A stretch of DNA of 64,000 bases from Apostichopus japonicus (lineage: Eukaryota > Echinodermata > Holothuroidea > Aspidochirotida > Stichopodidae). The translations under genes and the position numbers were made by a program. This document shows positions 54,157 through 64,000 of the stretch, one piece after another. The notes beneath the pieces are model-generated. The model did no database searches, was not told the DNA's origin, and saw only the letters and a list, made by a program, of their open reading frames with translations. How positions within the stretch are numbered: position 1 is the stretch's first letter; the number at the start of each line of letters is the position of its first letter. The DNA is taken from assembly GCF_037975245.1 (NCBI RefSeq), contig NC_092581.1, positions 8,151,501-8,215,500 on the forward strand. Reading direction: 5' to 3'.

Positions 54157-54299
54157 ATGTGAAGACAGTGGCATAGAAGTAGACTGCATTTAAGTCCAAC
54201 TTGTAAGGACATGCTGTCAGAAATGGATGTTTTTCGTAACAGTAGGAATTCTCTGGACACATGTTATGCAGGCAAGAAGAGAAGACGACCAGCAAAAAG
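54157..54299 (+). CDS. Candidate first coding exon of an unrecognised gene (ATG 54211)
   Basis: It lies between acceptor TTTCCTTTGTAG (54156) and donor AAAAAG|GTGAGC. An in-frame TGA just after the acceptor supports ATG 54211 as the first usable start. The 29 codons read MLSEMDVFRNSRNSLDTCYA then GKKRRRPAK, with a KKRRR basic cluster that could be a nuclear localisation signal. The exon leaves in phase 2. A second candidate exon at 57013 fits. No family was recognised. Confidence 0.45.
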
Positions 54300-57012
54300 G
54301 TGAGCTGACAATTTTGTGAATTAATAGGATTATATCTGAGAGTCTGAATGTCAGGTTGGAGCTGTCCATGTCATGGTAGTAACTTTGGTGCCTTCTTTAG
54401 CCCTAACAAAGAATGAAGCATTGATGCAGCCAGCTCTGTTCCATGGTTCCGGTGACTAAATGGTTCCGGTGAATAAAATCCGGTGACTAAAATGCAAAAT
54501 AGGCAAACACCCTTGATCACCAATGCTGTACGGTTATGAAAACGTTGTTAGTGTAACATTTCATCTCTTGATAGGTAAAACTAGAGATATCTTCGTGTGC
54601 TTCAGTATGTTGACTGATCCTTCTATATAGTGCAATGCAATGAACCACTGACCTATAGAAAAGCATAATGAACAGTCTAGTGTTGAGTCTCTGTTGAAAA
54701 AATTGGAAAAGATGGTTAAATTGTATCATCCTTTTCAGAAAGCAAATTTGTGTATTCCATGTACCATCTACATTAATGACCTGTCATTATTTGCAATTGC
54801 TCTTTGGATATATACTCCATATGAAAAACAAGAAGATAAGATGAAATGTTGCAATTGATTCAAAAGTCTAAAACATTATACAGTCACATTGACTTTAAGC
54901 CCTCTGTGCCTAGATCTGTCCATTCACCGGGAGTTTAAATTACAGTAGGAGCCTGAAAAGGTCTGGTTGATCTGGTTTGATCACTGGGGTTGGTCAGTCA
55001 TATATGACTTGCTCAGATTAAATTTGATCATTAAATTGATAAGTGCTAGCTAGCTGTAAGCAAGCAGGTATTATCTGCTTTACTCTCAGCCTCTCACTCA
55101 GCATGCACTCTCCTTTATACTTTATAGACAACAGCACCTTTTTGAACTTTTGAAAGTCACCACCTACTCTTCCCTTTCTCCTGAATCTACCATGAAATAA
55201 AACTAGAACTATTTGATTTTTTGCATCCATGTAAGTCCATACAGAATTGAGAGACCTGGTTGAATATTTTTAGTTCTGTTGCTGGTAAACACAGAGGTTT
55301 ATATTGAGGTCAGATGGGAAGTGTGGTACGTTCTGCTTAGCAATATTAAGGCACCTTTTGCATTGATTCTAACTTTTACAGATCCTAATGGGTGTTGATT
55401 CTACTTAATCAAACTAAGACATCCTTCTAGAGGTTTTTCCCCAATTAAAAATTATTTCATTGTAATTAAAAGTAAAAAAAAATCATCACCTAGAGTCCTA
55501 TACCCTCCCCCCCCCCCCCCCCCCAGATATGTGTGGATATAATCACATACAAAGAGCAATTATAGGAAAGTTTCCAAATTTGAGCCAGTTTCACAATCAT
55601 CATCATATGAAATAGAAGTTAATTAGTGAAGCTAATGAACTGCATTGTTATGAGATTTTAGCATTGATAGGAGTCCGAGATAAACTTGATGCAGATGCTG
55701 CAATGCATGTAGTCTTCCTTGTATTATAAGGTTAAGTAAGGAGTGCTGATTGGCCAGTAAATTGATATCATCAGTTCATTCATCATAAATAAAGCATATA
55801 TATGTTGTTCTGGTCAGTGTAATACACTGTATTGAGTGTACACACAAGAAGTCTAGTAGGGTTACATTTCATCTCATGTAGTTCGTACTAGAAAGATGAC
55901 TTCTAATAAACAAATTTCTGTATGAATATGTACATGTCATGGAACCCTAGCTGCTTCCCAATATAGGATATGCATTTAGTATTATAAGGTTGCTTTCTGG
56001 TGATAGAACTTCTAAAGTTTTGCAAAGTCTGATGCTTGTTCGAGTAGACTAAAGCCACTGTAGACTGAAGTAAGATGTATTCCAAGAGCAATGAAGGTGG
56101 TGATTATTGTTTACCTTCTTATCAGCCTTCAAACACTTCTATTAAAATGTTTAGAAATGTTGGCAGCTCTTTTAAGTCAAATAGCATTTTGAATTGACTT
56201 TGTACACTTTGGTTTACATACACTATAATGAACTGCATTGTTTATTGTATCATGTGAAATGAAGAATTAGAATGTGCTTCCCAAATCTTGATTATTGTGG
56301 CGCAAAACTTTCAGTGATGAATCAGTCGCCACTGTACTGTAATCTGTCAGCTATTAGACTCGACTCTTCTGTTTGTTACGTGTATTCACTTCCATTGTTG
56401 TATTCATTTATATGGACTTGAAGGTTCTTAAACCAGTAATACTTCAGATCAAATCTGTAAGTGAAGAGACCAACTAAGGAGAGAACCATGAATATACTTG
56501 ATAGAAAAATATCAATGCTTGACAAAATAGTGGATCATTGAAGAGGGAACAGTACTGTACAGTCTTGCAATACTATGCCAATACAGTATGCTGTAGAGTA
56601 AGAAGTTGGTTTTGGTCATGTGAAGGTTTGTATAGTGTGTCAAAATATGGTGCATGTCAATATAATAAATATATTAGTACAGGTGAGGTCTGTATAATAT
56701 TTGACTTGTAAATATTTAAACCAAGTACAGTATGTTTGAGACTGATTTGTAGCATGATAACAAGCTTCCATGATTGTATATTTGTTGTACATTACCTGTG
56801 TGTACTGTCACATACTGTACCACATCCTGATATGTCAAGTGTTGGTTCCCATAAAAACCTTTCACTATGATTTTCTATCAATTGTACACATTTTTCTCAG
56901 AAACCAACTAACCACAGCCATTTGATATACCCTATGAATACAGCGTTGATCTGTAACAAATTTGTACCGTGTGATCTTTTTGCCTACTTGTTCTGAACTT
57001 CTGGTTCTACAG
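54300..57012. other. Presumed intron of the unrecognised gene; no feature seen
   Basis: AT-rich sequence with an 18-base C-run at 55507-55524. Several short chance frames (for example 55018-55230 and 55903-56091, both minus) have no support. Confidence 0.45.
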
Positions 57013-57054
57013 TCAGGAAAGCAAGATACCAGCATTTTGTCCGAGTTTTACCAG
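57013..57054 (+). CDS. Candidate 42-nt in-frame micro-exon
   Basis: It has acceptor CTGGTTCTACAG and donor CCAG|GTGAAT. It completes Ser from the previous exon and reads QESKIPAFCPSFT, ending in the same phase 2 it enters. Because its length is a multiple of three, it could be skipped without changing frame. Subsequent exons were not found in the window. Confidence 0.4.
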
Positions 57055-57394
57055 GTGAATTCTTATCTGCTCTGTATGTGTGGAATATTCCGCCAGTAAA
57101 GTTAAATCAAGTGTTATTATTCATACCTGAGTAAGCTTTGTGTGTTAAAAGTGAGGGCTAGACTCTTCCGATTTAGGTGGAATTATACACCACACTGTGT
57201 TTTATGTGTGACCTTGATAGATAAATTTGCTTGTAGCTTATTATCTGAGAACTTTAAACTTTTAAACTTTTAATATTATACAACCATTATGTTATAAATT
57301 ATGATAAATTTGACAGAAAATGATCATGTAACTTTTCATAAACCAAGTTAGCACCCAAGGAAGAAATTTGACATCTTTCAGTAATGTTATTAGT

Positions 57395-57470
57395 GAAAAA
57401 CGGACGCAAGCCCCTGAAAAAGTTTGCGTCCCGTAAAAAAATCTTGGGTCCCGATCGAAAACCAATTACG
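57395..57470. repeat. Dispersed repeat fragment (GGACGCAAG family), part 1
   Basis: ACGGACGCAAGCCCCTGAAA and AGTTTGCGTCCCGT resemble the segment at about 58766-58850. The two may be parts of the same or related transposons. Confidence 0.5.
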
Positions 57471-57559
57471 TTTATCGTATGCCCTACTGTTACTATTACT
57501 AGTGTATATAGTATCACTGCCTCTACTTTGTGAATGTTATACACAATATATAGGGCATA

Positions 57560-58740
57560 AATGCTCAGTGCCTTAGCTTCGCTGTTTTTCAGGGGCGGCC
57601 CGGCCCGCCCCTCCTTTTGCCCACCCTACCGTTTCAACCAATTTTTACCCCCAGTCCCCCTCCTTTATCCGCCCTTCTACTTTCCTACTCGCCAACTCTG
57701 TAGTAGCTCCGTGCTTTGACCTTGCAGCGATTCCAACAACCAACTCTTCAAAAATCCCAGTACCTACAGTGTGCATATCTCTCTCTAAATTCCACACCGT
57801 TCACTGTTACTACTGCATGTATACCTGTTCGAGCTTCATTTTCAACTGCACATGCGCAATCCTTAAAATCTGATCCAACATTTATCCTGGGCTCTTTGCA
57901 AGCAATCATCTATGCGAAAATTACATTAGGTCTATGTCAATAGCTTTTTACGCAATGTAGATTTAAAATAAAATCTGTTCAATGTTCTAAAGTACAGTAG
58001 TTTACACACGAACGTTGCGCCAAAATAACATTTACTGAGGCATGTGGTTAATTGGACCGCGAAAAGTTTTTTGCAACAGAGACTACTGATGGTAAGAATG
58101 CACATTTTACATTAGCAACTATTAAAGAAACATACTGTGAGCTGAAATATCCTGTTCAGGATCAGAGATGTTAGCTTCCCACAAAATTCTTAGATTTACT
58201 CCACTCATTAACATTTTCTGATCAAAACAATGATTCAAATATAACGTGATAGTCTCAGAAACAATGCAAGTGCCTCTTCGTTGTCAAAAGGTATATTACG
58301 TACTGTATGTGACAAGGCCTAACGTTATGATATTGGAGTGCACACACATGATAGCCTATATATACTGCATCTCTACACAAGGGAAAGTGACTTTGCAAGT
58401 AATTGTTGTTAAACAACATACTCTCTGTTCATTGAGCACTACAGATTCAAGAATTTTCACAGACAATGGATGGGGACTATTAACCAATCAAATCACAGGA
58501 AATTTGGAAAAGCATCATTGTCTATTTTTAGCATGAAAATCTCCGTAATGGGGTGTTGTTAACCCTGTACCTTGCGGTTGATCATTAATGATATATTTAT
58601 TTTCAAACAAATTCAATGATTTGTAGGAGCAGGAGAACTTTTGGTTCTTGTAAGAAGAAGTTGTGGTTTTTTTAAAAGAAATAATGCAACAAAAATGTGT
58701 TTTGTTATGTTTCTATTGACCTAGTTGTGAGTGTGTATAC
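57560..58740. other. Sequence between the two GGACGCAAG repeats; no gene seen
   Basis: Starts with a C-rich stretch (57592-57720). The plus-strand frames 57716-57943 and 58246-58536 lack splice or homology support. Confidence 0.45.
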
Positions 58741-58761
58741 TTGAGGTCTGTTTCTCAAAAA

Positions 58762-58865
58762 AAAAGTTTGCGTCCTCCGGACGGACGCAAGCAATTTGAA
58801 GAGTTTTGCATCCCTGGCCAAAACATTGCGTCCGGGACGCAGAATCCTGCGTTCGTAACAATACT
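58762..58865. repeat. Dispersed repeat fragment (GGACGCAAG family), part 2
   Basis: Contains GTCCTCCGGACGGACGCAAG, an exact GTCCTCCGGAC-type palindromic core, and TTGCGTCCGGGACGCAGAAT. The GCGTCC word recurs four times in direct and inverted orientation. CpG density is much higher than the surroundings. Confidence 0.55.
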
Positions 58866-58989
58866 GATCTTTCCCTGTGTACAGTCTGTTGTAGCCTTGT
58901 GCTGTAGTGCAAATTTCACACAACCGTAGTGTTGCAACATGAATCCCGGGTATTGTAACTACTACTGGGATTGTCCTCAACATTTCACC

Positions 58990-60032
58990 TATGGTTCAAG
59001 CACTTAATTATGAGACTCAATGTCATTCATTCATTGCAAAGAAGCACCCACACCATCTTCCATTCATACTCAACGTTAAATTATAACATTAACATGCTCG
59101 CACATGGATAAAACCTGTCATCCATACACAAACAGAAATTGGGGATTCCCCACTATTCCATGAAATTGGAATCGGGCAACCTTTCAAGTTCACAAGTTCA
59201 CACTTCAGACAAGAAGAATGTAACATCGTTAATCAGCTATTAGTTTCTCCAGAAAATTCAATAAGTTCAATATCTATCTTTTGTATAAAAGTTCCTAAAT
59301 ATTAAACAAGTAGCCAAAGATAACTAAAAAAGACATCGTGGAACCCTAGGCAATAATAAATAAAATCTATTCCATTACAGCATCAAATCTCAAGTACCAT
59401 ACTGCACAGTACCATACCCTAGGCTATAATATAGTCCTGGGTGAAGATGGATTTAAGCTGGATATACCCCTTGCGATTTTGGCTCAAAATTTATTCAATG
59501 TTATTATATCAAAATGAGGTGAAATACATGTAACATTTTATACATGGGGATCCTTCACAATCATCATTTGAAGGAAGAACAAATAACAACAATTTCAGAA
59601 TAACTTTGAGGTCCCACAACATGCTAAGCCCAAGTAACTTTAGATATTTGGTGTAGCCTAGGTCCAAATTACTACGTGAAAAGTTGATTTGATTAAGTAT
59701 AGGTCTAGGCCAGAACATAAATTGATAAGTATATATATAATTCAAAATAAGAACACAGACACCAACAAAATGTTTTTTTCTCTCTTTATTTCAAATAGCA
59801 ACACGTAGTTTATTTTTATTATATATGTCTGGGATTCCCTGGAATGATACCGAAATGAATGTAATAACCGGTTGTTTTCCCACTCCCGGTAGTATTTACA
59901 CATTGCACAATGCTAGTCGGTTGTGTGTTAAAAAGAAAGGAGCTGAGAAGCTAACCAAATGCAGCTAAACTAGTTATTCCAGCCACTTTGAGTAAAAAGC
60001 ACAAGATGGTGAACTGGATATTTTCTCAAAGG

Positions 60033-60066
<34 letters not shown>

Positions 60067-61735
60067 CAAATAACTGTGGACAGACAATAAATAGAAATTT
60101 ATATGTTTCTTTAATTTCTTCAAAAATTGTTTACATTGTCTCTACACTAGTATAGAAAGGAAAACTATTCTCTCAAAGTTTGTGGAATTGTTTGTAGACT
60201 ATTGGGCAACACTAAGAGGGACCTCAAAGTCATAGAAGCCAATGTGGATGTATTGAATTTGGCTGATACTGTAACCGTGCACAAAAAATGTCAGCAACAT
60301 TCTCATTAGCAATCTATCAAGAGTAAAAACAGTTAACCAGTTAGTCTGGGTAAGAGTTAAGTCAGTTTGGCTGTAATTATACTGATTCTTGCTCCCAGAC
60401 AGAACATATGAAACGAAAATAGTCGTTGTCTTGGTTAAGTGGAACCGTGGGAGAGCTGACATTAAGACACAGCAGTCATATATACTTTGTAGAAGGAAAT
60501 GACTCACCCTGCATGATCTTTACTTGGAAAAAGCAAAAATGAAAGTTCCAACTTAATAAAGGATACATTGGTAGCACTACTGTATATGATTGTGGAATGG
60601 GAGCATACAACCCACAATTGATAATTTGGTGGTTGTTAGAACTCTTTGTAAAATGCAATAATAAATGTAGTTGCCTGTGGTAAGTACACTGCTGCCATCA
60701 TATTATGTTGTACATAAGCTGGTCACCTATTAGCAAGTACATAGTTCAGCATGGTCAGAGCAGTATAGTAGTGAAATAGTAGTGTTTTTATGGATATATT
60801 CTCTACTGGCCTCTTGATGATGTTGCCATAAATCAAACCCGATACTGTGCCATTGGATAGCAAAGCTTCTAATGAACAGTAACTTGTAAGGTTGCAATCA
60901 AAATTTGAAGTTTTCATTGTGGAAGACATGCACACACTAAATATGCTTCATTGCATACTGTACTTTACATAGGGTACACAATCTCCAGTATGTATGCAAC
61001 TTTACTGTTCAGCAGTACTGTTAGTCAATGGGGAGCTTTGTATGTTACACAGTTGAACCAAGTATTTTCTGTGACGTAACTACGCACATCAGTGGTTAAG
61101 AAATGTATTAAGTATGTATGTATGTATGTATTTGAGGAGTGATTCATTTCATGTTACATCGCCATGTCATATATACTGAACCTGCATTCAAGTCTGTCAA
61201 ATTTTCCCAAATTAAGTTATATTGTTCCTACACATGCAGAAAACTGCTATAGATACATCTTTTGACTTGACCAGCAGTTTAACAACTTTGATAGCATTTT
61301 GAGATGCGATACCGAATAAATTATTCCTGACTTTGACGTGGACTAACAGATCTACCATACACTTCTACTTCAGTATACACACTGAAACACATGTCCATTA
61401 TCTGTATTGACCTCGCTTACTCGTTGACCTAGATTAAGTAGTATACCAGTGGTGTAGCAGTGGTGTTGTAGCACTGGTAGTTGAAAACCTGCTGCGACAG
61501 AATTCAGGAAAGTGGGTTCTGAGAAGTATTTCATGATGGAAAGTAAATTTGCTGCATTAGTCATTGCATACTCTAGAAGTATTTTACGGATAAATGTTTC
61601 ATTCAACACAAGAAATGAACATATTCTCTGGAGAGAAACCTTGCAAATATGTATCTCTGTAAGACACCTCAGATTTACATCACTCCTCACTTACCTGTCT
61701 CCTCACAACAATTGCAAACTAGCTCTACTGTGTCT
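58990..61735. other. Intergenic or intronic sequence; no gene seen
   Basis: AT-rich. Apart from the 32-base A-run at 60033 and a short TATG repeat near 61112-61130, nothing stands out. The minus-strand frames at 60199-60507 and 61370-61690 have no recognisable domains. Confidence 0.45.
60033..60064 (+). repeat. Poly(A) tract, 32 bases
   Basis: An uninterrupted run of A. It may be the tail of an old retroposed sequence lying upstream, but no source sequence was recognised and no target duplication is clear. Confidence 0.9.
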
Positions 61736-61960
61736 AGATTGACCTGGTAACCTTTGACACTGACCTGCAGTCAACCGACCTCCTCATTCCACCCCCCTCC
61801 CCCCCCAGAGTGTCTAGTTGTGTTAGCCTCTAAAGAGCGAACTTCCTCATTCCACCACCCAGAGTGTCTAGTTGTGTAAGTCTCTAAAGAGCTATTAAGA
61901 TCGTGTGTATCTTGGCAATTGATAACCAGCATTCTGTATTTTACTAAATATGGCTTCAGA
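61736..61960. repeat. Dispersed repeat with internal 70-bp tandem duplication
   Basis: The block CCTCATTCCACC...AGAGTGTCTAGTTGTGT...CTCTAAAGAGC occurs twice in tandem (about 61782-61838 and 61845-61893). A related single copy with GACCTGGTTACCATTTGACA and TCTAAAGATCT lies at 63859-63967. Confidence 0.7.
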
Positions 61961-63850
61961 AGTCCCAGTGGAGAACCTCTCCTGAGCCTCCTGATAAGTA
62001 TCACTTTCTTTTTTGGGGCATTTTTTGGCTGGGTAATTTTCCCTCAGTTTTCCTGTTGACTTTGCCAATGCTTTTATATAGGTACCAGTTGCACAAATTG
62101 CTTTTGGTTCTCAACATTTCCTCCCCAATGATTTGTTAAGCCTTTGTTTCTGTTGGGTTGTGTGTCTAACGAGGCCTACTTTCAGTTGTTAGACCTGTTT
62201 ACATTCCTGATCCTTAATGTTCTCCATGTTTGTATAATTGTTAGTTAAAGATGTGCCATGTACACTGATAAGTGCAACCTTTACCACACTAATTAGTGCC
62301 AAAAATTTTGTTTTATCTCACATTCGTTATTGTAAATATAGTAAAATTACTGTACATTGCAACAAACTCATAATGTGTTGTGTGTGCCATGTGGCTGATG
62401 TAATGGTGGGTCAAATCATTACCAACAATAGTCCAAACAAATGAGAGAAGCAAAGTACTTGAGATTACAAACCCAGGAACGAAACCTGACACACTCGTAA
62501 ACAGTAATTTCTATGAACCAATGTGCAATTTTAAAGTATCTAGAGCAATAATGACATTCTATTATTGAAGAAAATATACAGATTTATTGATACAGTATTA
62601 ATGTGTTCTAAGGGGTATCCTTGTCACATACATATCTGAAAAATAAAGTCAACCCATGTCGGGAAATGCTGAAAAAAAAAACGCCCTAAACTTGTCAATT
62701 TGTAGCAAAATTGTTTGCAAAACAGTTATTCCGATATTGGGAAACATTCAACAGAAAATTTAGCCTTCATTGCCCATATCAATAGCGAACATGAAAGGAT
62801 CAGTTTATTATCATTACAGTTTTAGAAGCAACTTTTATCATGACGTATACCTGTAGGATTTTGCTTGCTAGTTTGCTGGGTGAACGTAATACAAGAACTT
62901 TGTGGTGGAGAATAGTGGCAAAATACCATACAACTTCTACTTAAATGGTAAAATTTTTAAGAAACACAATGACATTAATTATCTAATTAGGTCATGAACT
63001 TTGCATCCTCAATTAAACTAAGATAACAGTTATGCGGATATGAAAATCAAGTACAGCTCCGTACTGCACAGTGCACTACATTCTGAAGATGATCACAGTG
63101 ATCTCATTCACGGATCTGAGTGTTGTTCAAGGTCGTTGCAGTGTTTGCAAATCCCTAAATTCTTATCAAGTTTGGATACGAAAAATCAATGTTTTTTTTA
63201 TTCCCCTTTAAAATGATATCTTCCCTGTGTGTTCTATTTGAAAACTTTAAAATTATGTGGTTTAGTAAAATGTAAACGACATTCTGTGTAAAAATTGGAC
63301 GTTTTTTGTGTGTGTTATTATTGTCCTATTTTAACAATCATATTAATGCTTCAATTATGATAGGAGAAAGAAGAAAGAATGAAAGTACAATCCTTTGTTG
63401 TGAATCCAAAAGAGATGGTATCAGTATCGGTTGTTATGTTACATGCTCTAGTTACTTCTCCAGTTCTGCATATAGTTTCACTTGTAATGATAACAGTTTC
63501 CTCCGTGTCTTTAAATAGTGTAATAAAGTGAAATTAAAAGAAGAGTATATGTAAAGTGTCCCAGACTCCCAGTCAACTTTGACCATAGATCACTTACTGT
63601 AGGAATGGTAATTGACTTTATCACTCAGATTGCAGTCCAGTTGCCTACACTATACATAATTTACATAGTATGATGATAATACTCATTTTTGTGCTAAGAG
63701 TCGCATTCGTGTACTTGCAACCGAGTATTACATAGTAGTTGCAGCTACAGATTCCATCTGTGAGTAAATGCTCCCATTGACATAGTTTATAATTGAACCC
63801 ACTTCCTCATCCTCACTTCCCCTCACTACAAATGCACTTTCCCTACCAAG
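61961..63850. other. Sequence near the window end; no gene seen
   Basis: AT-rich with no convincing exon. It could be intron of the unrecognised gene starting at 54211. Short frames at 62238-62444 and 63306-63518 have no support. Confidence 0.4.
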
Positions 63851-63854
63851 TCTA

Positions 63855-63990
63855 GAGTGACCTGGTTACCATTTGACACCGACCTTCTAAGGTGGAAGGT
63901 CACCTCTGATCAACCTACTTTCAGAATCTATCTCCCAAAGTGCATAGTTATGTGGTCTAAAGATCTTGTATATGGCATGCTCTCAATCCA
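63855..63990. repeat. Second copy of the 61736 repeat family
   Basis: Shares GACCTGGTTACC-TTTGACAC-GACCT, CCACC/CTCCC-AAGTG and TAGTT-TGTGGTCTAAAGA order with 61736-61960 but is clearly diverged. The window ends just after it. Confidence 0.55.
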
Positions 63991-64000
63991 GTGTAACCTA

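Noticed and set aside
1-64000. Prokaryotic-type systems (CRISPR arrays, operons, phage or defence islands)
   Set aside because: Spliceosomal introns, SINE/LINE elements and microsatellites show an animal nuclear genome. The direct repeats present are tandem without unique spacers of constant length.

Overview
This window is animal nuclear DNA. It is AT-rich and intron-rich, with GT-AG introns of about 80 bp to several kb, and it is dense in short DNA transposons, tandem repeats and simple repeats. Two conserved animal genes can be read exon by exon on the + strand. A tRNA-headed SINE, a degraded LINE and several non-autonomous hAT-like elements suggest a marine invertebrate. An echinoderm is my best guess from the repeat style, but that is inference and not proven by the sequence.

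Region 1 (1-12600, + strand): the 3' part of an LDLRAP1/ARH-like endocytic adaptor. Eight exons encode a PTB domain, a long Ser/Pro-rich linker, and a C-terminal AP-2 beta-appendage binding helix of the ARH type. The 5' end lies outside the window. A spliced 3' exon at 12258, and another at 19076, stay open in a phase that would allow an alternative C-terminus.

Region 2 (12600-26270): no firmly identified gene. It holds a degraded minus-strand coding-like stretch (15737-17203), a foldback element cluster (16050-16420), a 15-bp tandem array, a TTAA-flanked MITE pair (20749 and 22456) around a hAT-like element with an exact 8-bp target duplication (21204-22117), a minus-strand LINE reverse-transcriptase tail (about 23470-23800), and another hAT-like element (25223-26130) just upstream of the first NDC80 coding exon.

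Region 3 (26274-42078, + strand): a complete coding set for the outer-kinetochore protein NDC80/HEC1. Sixteen coding exons join without a frame break into 635 codons plus stop. The introns carry several private tandem repeats, the largest a roughly 1-kb minisatellite.

Region 4 (42079-54150): NDC80 3' flank, a TA-flanked MITE, a tiny hairpin bracketed by a 10-bp direct repeat, an (AT)n tract, 1.2 kb of GATA/GACA/CATA satellite, and two related hAT-like elements with 8-bp duplications and internal tandem duplications.

Region 5 (54150-64000): a possible 5' end of a third + strand gene (start codon 54211 and an in-frame 42-nt exon at 57013) of unrecognised family, then repeat-derived and otherwise featureless sequence.

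The two named genes have unrelated jobs (receptor endocytosis; chromosome segregation) and appear to be chance neighbours. I see no operon, CRISPR array, phage or other prokaryotic-type system. The most useful leads are the possible alternative adaptor C-terminus, the repeated GGRxS tail of NDC80, and the newly delimited transposon families.
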